Shown: positions 1-9,058 of the stretch, piece by piece
How the letters are laid out: every line of letters begins with the position of its first letter
How positions within the stretch are numbered: position 1 is the first letter of the stretch
NCBI GenBank assembly: GCA_020434205.1
Contig: JAGRBF010000022.1
Coordinates: 1 to 37,852 of the forward strand
Reading direction: 5' to 3'
From: Calditrichota bacterium
GTDB taxonomy: Bacteria > Calditrichota > Calditrichia > RBG-13-44-9 > J075
Length of the DNA stretch: 37,852 bases
Notes under the pieces: generated by a model
Database searches by the model: none
The model's input: only the letters and a program-made list of their open reading frames with translations
What the model was told of the DNA's origin: nothing
Program-made: the position numbers and the translations under genes

Positions 1-124
1 GGTGGCAACCTCTTAATCGTCACCCTGGGGCCGGGGGCCATACCCAAAGTCCCGATAGATCCCGGTAACACGTCCGGCCAAGGGTAACCCAAACGCGATT
101 ACTGCTGAACAACATAGCAAATTC
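1..124. repeat. Direct repeat copy 1 (may continue left of window)
   Basis: This ~125-bp sequence recurs at 216-341 with only a few substitutions and a one-base indel. It begins at the first base of the window, so the unit may extend further left. The spacing of about 215 bp and the REP-like hairpin between the copies suggest a dispersed or tandem intergenic repeat family. Short reading frames on the minus strand run through both copies, but they have no ribosome binding site and I do not consider them genes. Confidence 0.85.
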
Positions 125-178
125 AGCTTACTAAGTGGGGTTGCGTTGTCCATCCAACCCAACACTTTCCAATGTCTT

Positions 179-203
179 GTCGGGTTGGACAACACAACCC
201 GAC
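179..203. repeat. REP-like hairpin
   Basis: A perfect 9-bp inverted repeat (GTCGGGTTG at 179-187, CAACCCGAC at 195-203) surrounds a 7-nt loop. The sequence continues into a GTAGGTCGGGTT-type end on the minus strand. This resembles the REP-type palindromes scattered between genes in many bacteria. A related half-palindrome (GTCCATCCAACCC) lies just left of it near 148-160. Confidence 0.6.
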
Positions 204-215
204 CTACCTTTTTCC

Positions 216-341
216 GGTGGCAACCTCTTAATCGTCACCCCTGGGGCCGGGGTCCATACCCAAAGTCCCGATGGATCCCGGTAACACGCCCTGGCAGAGG
301 GTAACCCAAACGCGATTACTGCTGAACAACATAGCAAATTC
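216..341. repeat. Direct repeat copy 2
   Basis: This is the second copy of the repeat at 1-124, roughly 94% identical by eye. Sequence after 341 is not shared with copy 1. The remaining stretch to 632 holds no gene that I can support; it is AT-richer from about 500 on, as expected for the promoter region of the next gene. Confidence 0.85.
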
Positions 342-557
342 GGGTGGGAAAAGAAAGGCGAACCTGACGGTCTGGCGGGGCAAAAAGGTGCCACAATCCC
401 TCTCCGCTTCAAAAGAGGCAAATTCATTAAAAACAATGTTTTGAGTCTAGAAAAACTGATATCGGGGGCCCTTTGTGGCATTTACCCGCGGGAGCACCCT
501 CTTGTTTATCCCCCCTTAAATTCATATTTTACAACACTTAACAAACCCATGTTTCAT

Positions 558-574
558 TTGGCAGGATCTTTGTC
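558..574 (+). promoter_or_regulatory. Weak sigma-54-like element upstream of yceI-like gene
   Basis: TTGGCA at 558-563 is followed six bases later by TTGTC. The -24 half matches well, but the -12 half has GT where GC is nearly invariant. It lies about 60 nt before the start of the YceI-like gene. This is a weak candidate only. Confidence 0.2.
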
Positions 575-632
575 TTTTTTTACACAGGCATGTTTTGAGA
601 AGAGGCAATTTTGTTAACGAAAGGAGACTCCC

Positions 633-1268
633 ATGAGAGCTCTTGGAATCATCATTTTTCTGGCGGCTTTAAGCGCCGGATTATCTGCACAGGAAAAGTA
701 TCAGCTGGACAAAGCCCATTCCTCGATCACCTTCGAAGCTTCCCATGTGGTGGTTATGCCGGAAGTGAGCGATGACGAAGAGGATGCTTTTATCACGGTC
801 GGAACAACCAACGGTTCTTTCAAAGATTTTGATATTGAATTTGATCCCGGCAGCGCCGATTTCGAAAAGGCCAAACTGAAGGTCACCATCCAGGCCGCCA
901 GTCTGACCACCGAAAACGAAGCGCGGGACGCTCACCTGAAAAGCAAGGATTTTCTCGACACCCCAACCTATTCCACCATTGTATTTTCCAGCACCAACTT
1001 CACAATGGTTGCCCCCGAACTGCTCAAGGTAACCGGGGATTTAACCATGAAGGGCGTCACCAAAACCGTTTCCTTTGATATCCGGGTTTTGGGGATCAGC
1101 AAGGACAACAATAAGAACAGTTACATGTCCTTTGAGGGGGAAACGGACCTGGACCGTCTGGAGTTTGGGCTGCGTTGGAATGATCTGCTCGAGAATGGCG
1201 CTTTCCGCATTTCCAACTACATAAAAGTAAAAGTCCAGGCAAACCTGGTCGAAGACCGTGCCTCCTGA
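633..1268 (+). CDS. YceI-like secreted lipid-binding (lipocalin-fold) protein
   Basis: The 211-residue product has an N-terminal signal peptide (hydrophobic residues 4-16, cleavage likely after Ser-Ala near residue 19). The mature part follows the YceI pattern: an opening YQLDKAHSSITFEASHV, a central segment with acidic residues, and the late family signature MKGVTKTVSFDIRVLG. YceI proteins are periplasmic or secreted beta-barrels that bind polyisoprenoid or other amphiphilic lipids; the ligand here is unknown. The ATG is preceded by AAAGGAG at good spacing. The TPR gene follows 11 nt after the stop and is probably co-transcribed. It sits in opposite orientation to the chemotaxis genes and shows no obvious link to motility. 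Family call fairly secure, role unknown. Confidence 0.85.
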   Translation: MRALGIIIFLAALSAGLSAQEKYQLDKAHSSITFEASHVVVMPEVSDDEEDAFITVGTTNGSFKDFDIEFDPGSADFEKAKLKVTIQAASLTTENEARDAHLKSKDFLDTPTYSTIVFSSTNFTMVAPELLKVTGDLTMKGVTKTVSFDIRVLGISKDNNKNSYMSFEGETDLDRLEFGLRWNDLLENGAFRISNYIKVKVQANLVEDRAS

Positions 1269-1279
1269 AAGGAGTAATT

Positions 1280-2590
1280 GTGAAGAGTTATCTGCGTTAT
1301 CACTTTATCAGCATACTTTCGGTTTTAGCAATCTTGTTTTTCGGCTCTCTGGCAGCTCAAACTGCAGATCTAACCGTTCCGGACAATTGTAAAAAAACCC
1401 TTACCACGGTCGCATGGATGCCGGCGGATGCCGCCGAGGCCAATCCCCAACAACTGAGCATCTGGTACGACTTTGCGCGGGACCCCTACACCAAGGCCGT
1501 TCACGTCAACGCCAGCGAGCATCTGCTGCGCAAGGCGGTGCGTTACTACTGGATGGTGGTCCTTAATGACAAGGTAGGCACCTTCAAGATTGCCTACAGC
1601 AAACTGGCCGACTCCTACATCCGGCTCAACGAACCGGATTCCGCCCTGCTGGCGGTTTACACCGGTCTGGCGCATTTCGAAGACTATCAGACCCTCAACT
1701 ATTACGGGGCCCAGGTGCATCAGGCCAAAGGTGACGACGCCTGTGCCGCCGCCCATTACCGGATTATGCTGGCCACCAAGGGCAAAAAGGACCCGGATCG
1801 CATAACCTATCTGGGCATTCTCGCCAAACTGTATGAGCAAATGGATGATGAGCGGGCGATCGAAGCTCAGCAGGAAGTGGTGGAGCTGGACCCCGGAAAT
1901 CCGGAAGCCGGCGCCTATCTGGCCCGCCTGATGGAAAAATTCGGACTGGATCCCATGGACGCGTTGCGCGCATCCTTTAAGGGGGATACCACCCACGTCG
2001 GCAACGCCAAACGCTACGGCAAAGCCGCCTACGAAGCCGGGTATTACAAGCAAGCTCTGCAGGCTTACCGGGCCGCGCTTCTCCAAAGCAAAGGCGATGT
2101 GGAATCGCTCAATTACATGGCCCGTTCCTACGAGGGTCTCAATCAGTTAAACAATTCCAAAAAAGCCTATAAGACCCTGCTGGGGGTAGATCCGCAGAAC
2201 CAGAATGCCCTGTGTGCGCTGGCCTCCCTGGAAGGGCGTCAGGGCAATTTCGTCAGCGCCTTCAACTACCTCAACAAAGCCAAACGCATTAAAGCCGATT
2301 ACGGCTTGATCTATATGGTTACCGGCGAGGTTTACGAGCAGTCGGTTACCCAGTGCAGCAACGAACGCAGCAAGCAGGGCTTCAGCTATGACGACAAGCT
2401 GATGTACGAGCTGGCCCGCAAGGCTTATCGCCGGGCCGCTCAGGATCCCAGCTATGCCATGTCCGCCAACCGCCGCTACGAGCAGTTGGAGCCCTTTGTT
2501 CGCACCAAGGAGGACATGCACATGCACAGCAACCGCTCCAAAATCAACACCAAATGTTACCAGTGGGTTAGCCAGGTTTCGGTGCTGTAA
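1280..2590 (+). CDS. Exported tetratricopeptide-repeat protein, function unknown
   Basis: The product is 436 residues, starting at a GTG whose GGAG ribosome site lies immediately after the preceding stop. Residues 1-27 form a signal peptide ending in Ala-Ala-Gln. The rest is alpha-helical, with TPR-like units (for example around residues 105-215 and 245-345, with helices ending in DP or PDS turns such as ELDPGNPEAGAYLARL). No catalytic motif is visible. A conserved-looking N-terminal part (about 28-100) with one Cys precedes the repeats. It probably acts as a periplasmic or outer-membrane-associated scaffold, but no partner can be named from context beyond co-transcription with the YceI-like gene. 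A hairpin terminator follows directly. Confidence 0.75.
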   Translation: MKSYLRYHFISILSVLAILFFGSLAAQTADLTVPDNCKKTLTTVAWMPADAAEANPQQLSIWYDFARDPYTKAVHVNASEHLLRKAVRYYWMVVLNDKVGTFKIAYSKLADSYIRLNEPDSALLAVYTGLAHFEDYQTLNYYGAQVHQAKGDDACAAAHYRIMLATKGKKDPDRITYLGILAKLYEQMDDERAIEAQQEVVELDPGNPEAGAYLARLMEKFGLDPMDALRASFKGDTTHVGNAKRYGKAAYEAGYYKQALQAYRAALLQSKGDVESLNYMARSYEGLNQLNNSKKAYKTLLGVDPQNQNALCALASLEGRQGNFVSAFNYLNKAKRIKADYGLIYMVTGEVYEQSVTQCSNERSKQGFSYDDKLMYELARKAYRRAAQDPSYAMSANRRYEQLEPFVRTKEDMHMHSNRSKINTKCYQWVSQVSVL

Positions 2591-2603
2591 AGCAGAATTT
2601 ATC

Positions 2604-2646
2604 AAAAAAAGGCCGGTTGCATCAATTGCAACCGACCTTTTTTTTT
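2604..2646. terminator. Bidirectional rho-independent terminator
   Basis: A run of A, an 11-bp stem with one mismatch (GGCCGGTTGCA / TGCAACCGACC, loop TCAAT) and a run of nine T form a terminator usable on both strands. It lies between the end of the TPR gene (+) and the end of cheB (-) and so ends both convergent units. Confidence 0.9.
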
Positions 2647-2688
2647 GCCAATCCCTGCATATCCGACCAGAGCAATAATTTTACCGTC

Positions 2689-3777
2689 TTATTTACCGGC
2701 CAGATCCAATACAAAATCGGTGATTTTATCCAGGGGAAGGACGTGGTGGGTTCCCCCGTGTTTGATGGCCTCCTTGGGCATCCCGAAGACCACGCAGGAA
2801 GCTTCGTCCTGGGCAATATTGGTGGCCCCGGCATCAAACATTTCCTTCATCCCCAGGGCTCCGTCGCTGCCCATGCCGGTGAGGATGATCCCGATAGCGT
2901 TTTTCCCGGCATAACGGGCCGCGGAGCGGAACAACACGTCCACCGAGGGGCGGTGCCGGGAAACCAGAGGTCCGTCCTTGAGCTCCACGAAATAGCGGGC
3001 GCCACTGCGTTTGAGGAGCATGTGGCGGTTTCCCGGAGCGATCAGGGCCCGACCGCGCACCACGGTATCGTTGTCTTCGGCTTCCTTGACGGTCATTTGC
3101 GAGAGACTGTCCATGCGGTCGGCGAAGGATTTGGTGAACTTCTCCGGCATGTGCTGGGTGATCACGATGCCCGGGGCATCGGCCGGCATTTTTTCCAGCA
3201 GGGTGCGAATGGCTTCTACCCCGCCGGTGGAGGCGCCGATTACCAGAATCTTTTCAGTAGTGGTGATGTTCATCGGAGCGGCCCCGCGCTGCAGAACCAC
3301 ATCCGCACTCAGCTTTTTGGTGGGGGTCTTGGGCGGTTCCTCATGCACCACCCGCCGGGTAGCCCGCTTGATCTTGGCCTGGGAAGCGGCCTTCACCACG
3401 TCCCGAATGCGCATGCCGGACTCTTCGATAAACTTCTTGGTGCCCAGCTTGGGTTTCTGAATAAGGTCCACCGCTCCCAACTCCAGCGCTTTGATGCTGG
3501 AATCCGAATGGCTGTCCACCAGGGTAGAGCAGATCACCACCGGAATGGGGTGCTGGGTCATGATTTTTTGCAGGAAGGTGAGTCCGTCCATGCGGGGCAT
3601 TTCGATATCCAGGAGAATAACATCCGGAACTTCCTTGCGGATTTTCTGCGCGGCGATAAAGGGATCGGAGGCGGTATCGATAACCCGGATCCCGGCATCC
3701 TCTTCCAGAATTGCTTTCATGGTCTGGCGCACCACGGAAGAATCGTCGACAATCAAAGTTCTGACTGGTTCAGCCAT
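2689..3777 (-). CDS. cheB: CheB, receptor glutamate methylesterase/deamidase response regulator
   Basis: The 362-residue product has the full CheB architecture. An N-terminal receiver domain (1-~125) carries D11/D12, phospho-acceptor D57 ([11 protein letters not shown]), S84 and K108. A linker (~130-170) leads to the methylesterase domain. The catalytic triad is visible as S183 (GASTGG), H209 (TQHMP) and D305 (GMGSDGA). It removes methyl groups from MCP glutamates when phosphorylated by CheA and so drives adaptation. It is last in the chemotaxis operon, directly after cheD, with an AGAGG site overlapping the cheD stop. Nothing appears missing or truncated. Confidence 0.97.
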   Translation of the reverse strand: MAEPVRTLIVDDSSVVRQTMKAILEEDAGIRVIDTASDPFIAAQKIRKEVPDVILLDIEMPRMDGLTFLQKIMTQHPIPVVICSTLVDSHSDSSIKALELGAVDLIQKPKLGTKKFIEESGMRIRDVVKAASQAKIKRATRRVVHEEPPKTPTKKLSADVVLQRGAAPMNITTTEKILVIGASTGGVEAIRTLLEKMPADAPGIVITQHMPEKFTKSFADRMDSLSQMTVKEAEDNDTVVRGRALIAPGNRHMLLKRSGARYFVELKDGPLVSRHRPSVDVLFRSAARYAGKNAIGIILTGMGSDGALGMKEMFDAGATNIAQDEASCVVFGMPKEAIKHGGTHHVLPLDKITDFVLDLAGK

Positions 3778-3785
3778 GTTTACCT

Positions 3786-4253
3786 CTAACTTTTTTTCAT
3801 TTTGATACGACCGGTTTCGGTCTCAAACCAGATTTTGCGGGAGTGGGTTTCCCCACAGCTGGAACCGGAAATGGGGATTCTGAGCTCCGTCAGCATTTTT
3901 CTGGCCAGTTCGATATTGCGTTCCCCGACGTTCAGATGACCGGAAGCAGACTGAATAACCGCTCCCCCGCCGAACACCTTGGCGACCAGATCCCGGCGCT
4001 GCGAGCCCATGTCGGTCATTTTTTCCAGCAACTTGGGAATGGCGATATTGCCGTAGCGGGGCGAGGGAATTCCGTCGTTATTCCACAGGGGCAGCACAAA
4101 GTGATTCATCCCCCCGATATTCTGGCGCTGGTCCCAGAGACACACCGCGATGCAGGAACCCAGAATGGTGGTGATAATCGCCGGCTCCCTGCTCACCTGG
4201 ATTTCCCCGGGGTAAACAAACAATTTGGGTAAAGCTTCAACAGTAGCCGTCAT
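3786..4253 (-). CDS. cheD: CheD, chemoreceptor glutamine deamidase
   Basis: The 155-residue product carries the CheD signature: catalytic Cys34 in [11 protein letters not shown] and His51 in GGMNHFVLP, at the same 17-residue spacing as Thermotoga CheD Cys27/His44. The GGGAV and [13 protein letters not shown] segments also fit. CheD deamidates receptor glutamines and can interact with CheC-type phosphatases. The frame is open 54 nt further upstream, but that extension lies inside the preceding gene. The ATG at 4253, one base after the upstream TAG, is the natural coupled start. It lies between the kinase-like gene and cheB. Confidence 0.95.
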   Translation of the reverse strand: MTATVEALPKLFVYPGEIQVSREPAIITTILGSCIAVCLWDQRQNIGGMNHFVLPLWNNDGIPSPRYGNIAIPKLLEKMTDMGSQRRDLVAKVFGGGAVIQSASGHLNVGERNIELARKMLTELRIPISGSSCGETHSRKIWFETETGRIKMKKS

Positions 4254-4254
4254 C

Positions 4255-5169
4255 CTAGAACTCTTCAAATTCTTCTGCGTCGTCAAACATAAATTCGTTT
4301 CCATCATCGCTTACCAGCTCGCGTTCCAGCAGCTCGGGCATGCGCAGTTGCAGGGAGAAACGACTGCCTTTTCCCACGGTACTGTCGATGTTCAGTTTCC
4401 CTTCCATCAGGTCTACCAGGGCTTTGACCACGCTCAGACCCAGGCCGTGGCCCTTATAACGTTTGTTGAAACCGGTATCCAGCTGATAAAAGCGGCTGAG
4501 GATATCCTTCTGGGCGGAAACCGGGATGCCGATTCCGTTGTCCACCACCTGAATTTCGAAGTCCTTTTCGCGCACCTCCACCACCAGCTTGACCTTGCCT
4601 TTTTCGCGGTTGAATTCGATGGCGTTGTCGAAGAGATTGGCCAGGATCAGATACACTTTTTCGCTGTCGGCGACCACCTCAAGCTGTTCGATCCGCTCCA
4701 TATCGACTTTACCTTTCCACTCCACCGCCACTTCCAGATTTTTGGATTCCAGGCGGTGCCGGAAAGAGTTCAGGAGACGCTGAATGAGCTGATTGAGGTG
4801 AACCGAGCCGTATTCCGGTGCGGTTTCCCCGGCTTCCAGATCAGCGACCACAAAAATGTTGCGCATCTGGAAATTCAGGTAAAAAGCTTCGGTATGCAGG
4901 GTTTTGCCCAGGCTGGCCACCTCTTCGGCGCTAAAGCTGCTGCTGCCCATTAACAGCTCGGACATGGCCAGAATAGAGGCCAGGGGGTTGTTGATTTCGT
5001 TGCGGATATTGGAAAGAAAATTGCTTTTCAGCTCCTCGGAGGCCAGCAGTTTCTGGTTGAGGGTCTCCAGTTTGCTGGTCATTACCTGCAGATCCCGGAT
5101 GGCAAGATTGTATTCGCCAAAACGCGCCTTCAGGGTTGCGATTATTTGATCGTCAGAAATTCGATTCAT
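4255..5169 (-). CDS. Histidine-kinase-like protein lacking the phospho-acceptor His
   Basis: The 304-residue soluble product has an N-terminal coiled coil (~10-48), a HisKA-like dimerisation helix (~45-110) and a HATPase_c domain (~125-285). The ATP-binding boxes are intact: N box 178-186 with N182, G1 (DNGIGIP, 210-216) and G2 (KGHGLGLS, 239-246). At the position of the phosphorylated His in the H box it reads SNIRNEINNPL; residue 57 is Asn (codon AAC at 5001-4999). It therefore cannot autophosphorylate in the usual way. It has no sensor or membrane segment. An acidic tail ends in EFEEF, which fits the CheR-docking pattern x-[HFYW]-x-x-[HFYW]. It sits between cheR and cheD with a strong AAAGGAG site. 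A role as an ATP-binding scaffold or a partner of the adaptation enzymes is inference. Confidence 0.85.
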   Translation of the reverse strand: MNRISDDQIIATLKARFGEYNLAIRDLQVMTSKLETLNQKLLASEELKSNFLSNIRNEINNPLASILAMSELLMGSSSFSAEEVASLGKTLHTEAFYLNFQMRNIFVVADLEAGETAPEYGSVHLNQLIQRLLNSFRHRLESKNLEVAVEWKGKVDMERIEQLEVVADSEKVYLILANLFDNAIEFNREKGKVKLVVEVREKDFEIQVVDNGIGIPVSAQKDILSRFYQLDTGFNKRYKGHGLGLSVVKALVDLMEGKLNIDSTVGKGSRFSLQLRMPELLERELVSDDGNEFMFDDAEEFEEF

Positions 5170-5199
5170 GGAAAACTCCTTTTTACAAAGCGCCCGGCG

Positions 5200-6045
5200 C
5201 TAAAATGTTGTTTGATAAACCGTGTTGGCGATGGTTTTCAGGGGGAGCTTCATCCCGTTGAGGGACTCCGAATGGCCGATAAAGATGTATCCCCCCGGTT
5301 CCAGGACCCGGATAAATTTATTGAACAGCTTTTCCCGGGTGGGCAGGTCAAAATAGATCATCACATTCCGGCAAAAGATGACGTCGATTTTTTCCTCCAT
5401 CTTGAAGCCGTTGTCCATCAGGTTAAGGCGTCCGAAGGACACTTTCTGACGGATAAAGGGCTGCACCCGCACCAGCTTCTTGGCGGGATTTTTGCTCTTC
5501 ATGAAGTACTTTTGCTTCAGGGCTATCGGCACACTGGCGATTTTATCTTCTCCGTAAATGCCTTTCTGGGCCTCATCCAGAATTTCGGTGGAGAGGTCGG
5601 TGGCCAGAATCCGGAAGTCGAATCCCCGCTGTCCTTCCGCAAACTCGCTGAGCACCATGGCCAGGGTGTAGGGTTCCTGACCGCTGGAGCAACCGGCGCT
5701 CCAGATCCCCAGGGGACGGGCATTGGTTTTGCGCGCCAGCAAATCCGGCAAAACGGTCCGGGTAAGCACATCGAAGTGATCGGCCTCCCGGAAAAAGCTG
5801 GTTTTGTTGGTGGTGATGCTGTCGATCATGGAGATCAACTCCAACCGCTTGCCTTCATCGCTGAAAACGTAATCCGCGTAATTTTCGAAGGTTTCCAGGT
5901 TCAAAAGGCGCATGCGCTTGCGAAGCCGGGCTTCCAGCATACTTTTTTTGCTGTCGGGCAATTGGATACCGGTCTCTTCCGTCACAAAACGGCTTATTTT
6001 TCGGAAGAGCTTGTCGCTGATACCAACCGGAATGGTAATAGCCAT
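5200..6045 (-). CDS. cheR: CheR, MCP glutamate O-methyltransferase
   Basis: The 281-residue product matches CheR at full length. The N-terminal helical domain (1-~85) ends in the TTNKTSFFRE motif. The SAM-binding domain has SAGCSSGQEPYTLAM (116-130), ILATDLS (147-152), the FCRNVMIYF motif (224-232) and GGYIFIGHSESL (251-262). CheR methylates receptor glutamates using S-adenosylmethionine. The transmembrane MCP upstream ends in a pentapeptide of the type that tethers CheR, so this enzyme is probably recruited to that tail. It is flanked by cheW and the His-less kinase gene in the same operon. Confidence 0.97.
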   Translation of the reverse strand: MAITIPVGISDKLFRKISRFVTEETGIQLPDSKKSMLEARLRKRMRLLNLETFENYADYVFSDEGKRLELISMIDSITTNKTSFFREADHFDVLTRTVLPDLLARKTNARPLGIWSAGCSSGQEPYTLAMVLSEFAEGQRGFDFRILATDLSTEILDEAQKGIYGEDKIASVPIALKQKYFMKSKNPAKKLVRVQPFIRQKVSFGRLNLMDNGFKMEEKIDVIFCRNVMIYFDLPTREKLFNKFIRVLEPGGYIFIGHSESLNGMKLPLKTIANTVYQTTF

Positions 6046-6069
6046 AATTAAATCCCTGATTAAAAGTGT

Positions 6070-6558
6070 TTACTCCGAACCCAGCTGACCGGGAAGTGCG
6101 GCATCGCTGAAGACCTGGCGAAGGTTCAGCAACAAGGCAAACTCCTGATCGCGCTTACCCACCCCGTCCAGAAAATGGGTATCGAACTGGAAACCCATAT
6201 TGGGAGGCGGTTCGATCTCTTCTGCGGAGAGATCGAAGACCTCTTCCACCGCGTCGACCAGGGCTCCAAAGGTGATCCCGTCCTCGTCGGACTCCCCTTT
6301 TTGCTCGACCACCACCACCGAAGTATCGATGGTGTTTTCAATCTTCTGCACCCCCAGTTTCATGCGCAGGTCCAGCACCGGCACCACTTCCCCGCGCAGG
6401 TTAATTACCCCCCGCATAAAATCCGGGGTGCGCGGTACCGGGGTGATTTTGGGAATTTCCAGGACTTCGCGAACCCCGGCGACCGGGATTCCAAAAAGCT
6501 CTTTCCCCACCCGAAAGGAGAGGTAAGTCGTGTATTTGTTTTCCACTTCAACAGCCAT
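6070..6558 (-). CDS. cheW: CheW coupling protein (copy 1, MCP-proximal)
   Basis: The 162-residue product is a single CheW domain. Typical segments are YLSFRVGKELFGIPVAGVRE near the N terminus, IPKITPVPRTPDFMRGVINLRG and VVPVLDLRMKLG. CheW bridges the receptor tip and the CheA P5 domain. It is preceded by AAAGGAAAAC. The 91-nt gap to the MCP gene contains a GC-rich imperfect inverted repeat (about 6600-6640) that could act in RNA processing. The window encodes a second CheW at 9964-10518, so the two copies may serve different receptors (the membrane MCP and the soluble MCP-like protein); this is inference. Confidence 0.95.
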   Translation of the reverse strand: MAVEVENKYTTYLSFRVGKELFGIPVAGVREVLEIPKITPVPRTPDFMRGVINLRGEVVPVLDLRMKLGVQKIENTIDTSVVVVEQKGESDEDGITFGALVDAVEEVFDLSAEEIEPPPNMGFQFDTHFLDGVGKRDQEFALLLNLRQVFSDAALPGQLGSE

Positions 6559-6649
6559 GGCCGTTTTCCTTTAATCAAAAGTTTGGCAATTTCAACAGTT
6601 GCGGCGCCGGCCGTGGGGACGGTCGCGGCGCTCCAACCGGTAGCAGTGT

Positions 6650-9034
6650 CTAGAAGGTTTCAAAGTCCTCATCGGCATGGTCCCGTCCCCGTCCCATATC
6701 CAGGGTCAAACCGGCGCCGTTGCTGCTGGCTGCGGCCTTGGGGGTCACGCTTTTGGCGCCACCGTTTTTCGGGGCCGCTTTGGCAGAGGCCGCTTTGGGC
6801 GGGGCGGCGGGGCGTTCCATCTTACCGCCCAAAGGACGGGTGGCACCGGCATCATCGGTCTTGAAGTAGCGCATCACCGTTTCGAGTTCGTCGGCTTGCA
6901 GCATCATTTCCGAAGCCATGGCGGAGAGTTCTTCCGAGCTGGAGGCGTTCTGCTGAATGACCTGGTCCAGTTGCTGGATGGCTTTGTTGATCTCTTCCAC
7001 CCCGATGCTCTGCTCGTTGGTGGCGGCGCTGATTTCCTGAATCAACTCGGCGGTGCGCTGAATATCCGGCACCATGCGGTTGAGGGTTTCCCCGGCCTGC
7101 TCGGCTACCGCCACGCTGTTGCCGGACAATTCGCTGATCTCCGAAGCGGCGGTTTGGCTGCGTTCGGCCAGTTTGCGCACTTCGGCGGCCACCACGGCAA
7201 AACCTTTGCCGTGTTCCCCGGCGCGGGCGGCTTCGATGGCGGCGTTGAGGGCCAGCAGGTTGGTTTGCCGGGCAATTTCCTCGATAATGGAAATTTTTTC
7301 GGCAATTTCCTTCATGGCGCTAACCGTTTCATTCACCGCTTTTCCACCGCTGCGGGCGTCTTCGGCGGCCTTGAGGGCGATTTTTTCGGTTTGCAGGGCG
7401 TTATCGGCATTTTGCTGGATGTTGGCCGACATTTCTTCCATCGAAGAGCTGACCTCTTCGGCGGTGGCAGCCTGTTCGCTGGCGCCCTGGGCGATCATTT
7501 CCGCGGTGGAGCTAACTTCGCTGCTGTTGGCGGAAACCGCCGTGGAGACGCGTTTCACATTCCCGACCGTATCCTGGAGTTGCACCACCATCATGTTGAC
7601 GGTGCTGGCCAGGGTGCCGATTTCGTCGCCCTGGTTTACATCCACGCTGACCCGCAGATCACCTTCGGCGACCTGGGAGGTGGCATCCATGAGTTTGGAG
7701 ATGGGATTGGTAAAGGTGCGGGTAATCCACAGGGCCAATGCCACCACAAACGCCATAAAGATCAGGGAAACCAGACTAATAATGCTCAACAGGCGGCTGG
7801 TCGCGGCAAAGGCTTCATCGGTTTCCATTTCCGATACGATTGCCCAATTCACGTCCTTAATATCCAGGGGTTTAAAGGAGATCAATGCGGGCTCGCCGAA
7901 GTAGGTCACCTCTACTTCCTGGCCATTAATGCCCTTAAACGCCTGATTCGCGGCATGGCTCTGGATTTCCAGAAAGAGAATAGTGGTTTCCAGGTTGTCG
8001 ATATTGGCCAGGGTTTCCTCGTCAACGTCATGGTCTTTCAGCGTTTGCAGAAAGCCGGATTTCTCTTCCACCAACGGACGGGCAATGGAGCGCATTTTGT
8101 GGTCGACACCAACCAGATACACCTCGCCGGTTTCGCCCAGGCCTTTTTCCGCCCAGGCTTTTTCGACCGTTACAATCTGGTTGATATTGTCGATGGGCAT
8201 CTGAAAAGCCAGTACCCCCACCTTTTCCCCGTGGTCAAATATCGGGGCGGCAATAAAGGCGGCCGGGGCGGCATAAGAGGGGTCATAGCGGTCGAAGTCC
8301 ACCATTCTCACGAAATCGGGATCGTTGGACTGGGCTGCCTCGCGAACCGCCCTGGCAAAATTGGTGTTTTTGTAGGGCCCATCGAAAAGGCTGGTTGCGT
8401 AGTCGACTTCCTTGAAAACCGAATACACGATATGCCCGGTTTTATCATCGATCAAAAAGATGTCGTAATACCCGAAATGCTCCAGGTATTCCCGGATCGT
8501 GGGGTGGTATTCGGCATGCACCTCGCTGTAGAAAGAACCGTCTTCCGCCATGTCCAGCAGGTGTTTGCTGCCGGCGGGATTTTTATTGGAAGACAGGTAA
8601 TAATATTGAAAATGCCGGGTTTCGGGATCCTGAGGCCAGTAAGCGGACAGGGCCGCGGAGGTCCCCAGGTTTTTGCTCAGACGGGTCAGGAACTCTTTCT
8701 GATAATACCCTTTGGTGGTCTCATCCAGAACGGCCTGCTCCCTTTCGTTGACCAGGGCGCCGTGGAAGGTTTCCTTAAAGAGTTTCATGCCCTGAATTAC
8801 GGTATAGCTGTTGGCAAAAGTATGGACCTGGCTGCGGATGGTGGCAAAATAATTCTCGACCTCAGCCCCCAGGCTTTCTTTCACCAGCTTGAGTTTGTTG
8901 AATTCGCTTTCCTTGAGGGCATTCCGGGCGTTGAAGTAAGCCACCGAAGCGCTGATCAGGGTGGCAAAAAGACCGATTCCCACCAGGGAGATCAACAGCT
9001 TGGCCTTGATATTGAAATTACTTGCTTTAAACAT
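6650..9034 (-). CDS. Transmembrane methyl-accepting chemotaxis protein
   Basis: The 794-residue receptor has TM1 (~11-33), a large periplasmic sensor of Cache type (~35-413, with [18 protein letters not shown] at 189-206), TM2 (~416-438), a HAMP domain (~438-492) and a cytoplasmic signalling coiled coil. The hairpin tip ([20 protein letters not shown] region, 585-626) is canonical. A ~65-residue Ala/Pro/Lys/Gly-rich linker (~727-789) leads to the C-terminal pentapeptide DFETF, a CheR-docking motif. The ligand cannot be read from sequence. It lies between a porin gene and cheW, with an AAAGGAG site before the ATG. The cluster encodes methylation, demethylation and deamidation enzymes, so this receptor probably shows full adaptation. 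Confidence 0.95.
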   Translation of the reverse strand: MFKASNFNIKAKLLISLVGIGLFATLISASVAYFNARNALKESEFNKLKLVKESLGAEVENYFATIRSQVHTFANSYTVIQGMKLFKETFHGALVNEREQAVLDETTKGYYQKEFLTRLSKNLGTSAALSAYWPQDPETRHFQYYYLSSNKNPAGSKHLLDMAEDGSFYSEVHAEYHPTIREYLEHFGYYDIFLIDDKTGHIVYSVFKEVDYATSLFDGPYKNTNFARAVREAAQSNDPDFVRMVDFDRYDPSYAAPAAFIAAPIFDHGEKVGVLAFQMPIDNINQIVTVEKAWAEKGLGETGEVYLVGVDHKMRSIARPLVEEKSGFLQTLKDHDVDEETLANIDNLETTILFLEIQSHAANQAFKGINGQEVEVTYFGEPALISFKPLDIKDVNWAIVSEMETDEAFAATSRLLSIISLVSLIFMAFVVALALWITRTFTNPISKLMDATSQVAEGDLRVSVDVNQGDEIGTLASTVNMMVVQLQDTVGNVKRVSTAVSANSSEVSSTAEMIAQGASEQAATAEEVSSSMEEMSANIQQNADNALQTEKIALKAAEDARSGGKAVNETVSAMKEIAEKISIIEEIARQTNLLALNAAIEAARAGEHGKGFAVVAAEVRKLAERSQTAASEISELSGNSVAVAEQAGETLNRMVPDIQRTAELIQEISAATNEQSIGVEEINKAIQQLDQVIQQNASSSEELSAMASEMMLQADELETVMRYFKTDDAGATRPLGGKMERPAAPPKAASAKAAPKNGGAKSVTPKAAASSNGAGLTLDMGRGRDHADEDFETF

Positions 9035-9058
9035 GTCCCTGCTCCTTTCTGAGGTAAA

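Noticed and set aside
13-481. Two short minus-strand frames with similar peptides in the left-edge repeats
   Set aside because: The similarity comes from the DNA repeat itself; there is no ribosome site or protein family pattern.
2617-3789. 390-residue plus-strand frame opposite cheB
   Set aside because: cheB has all catalytic residues on the minus strand, and the frame crosses the shared terminator.
6677-9052. 791-residue open frame on the plus strand opposite the membrane MCP gene
   Set aside because: It is the antisense shadow of a clearly recognised receptor, has no family features and is a product of the GC-biased codon pattern.
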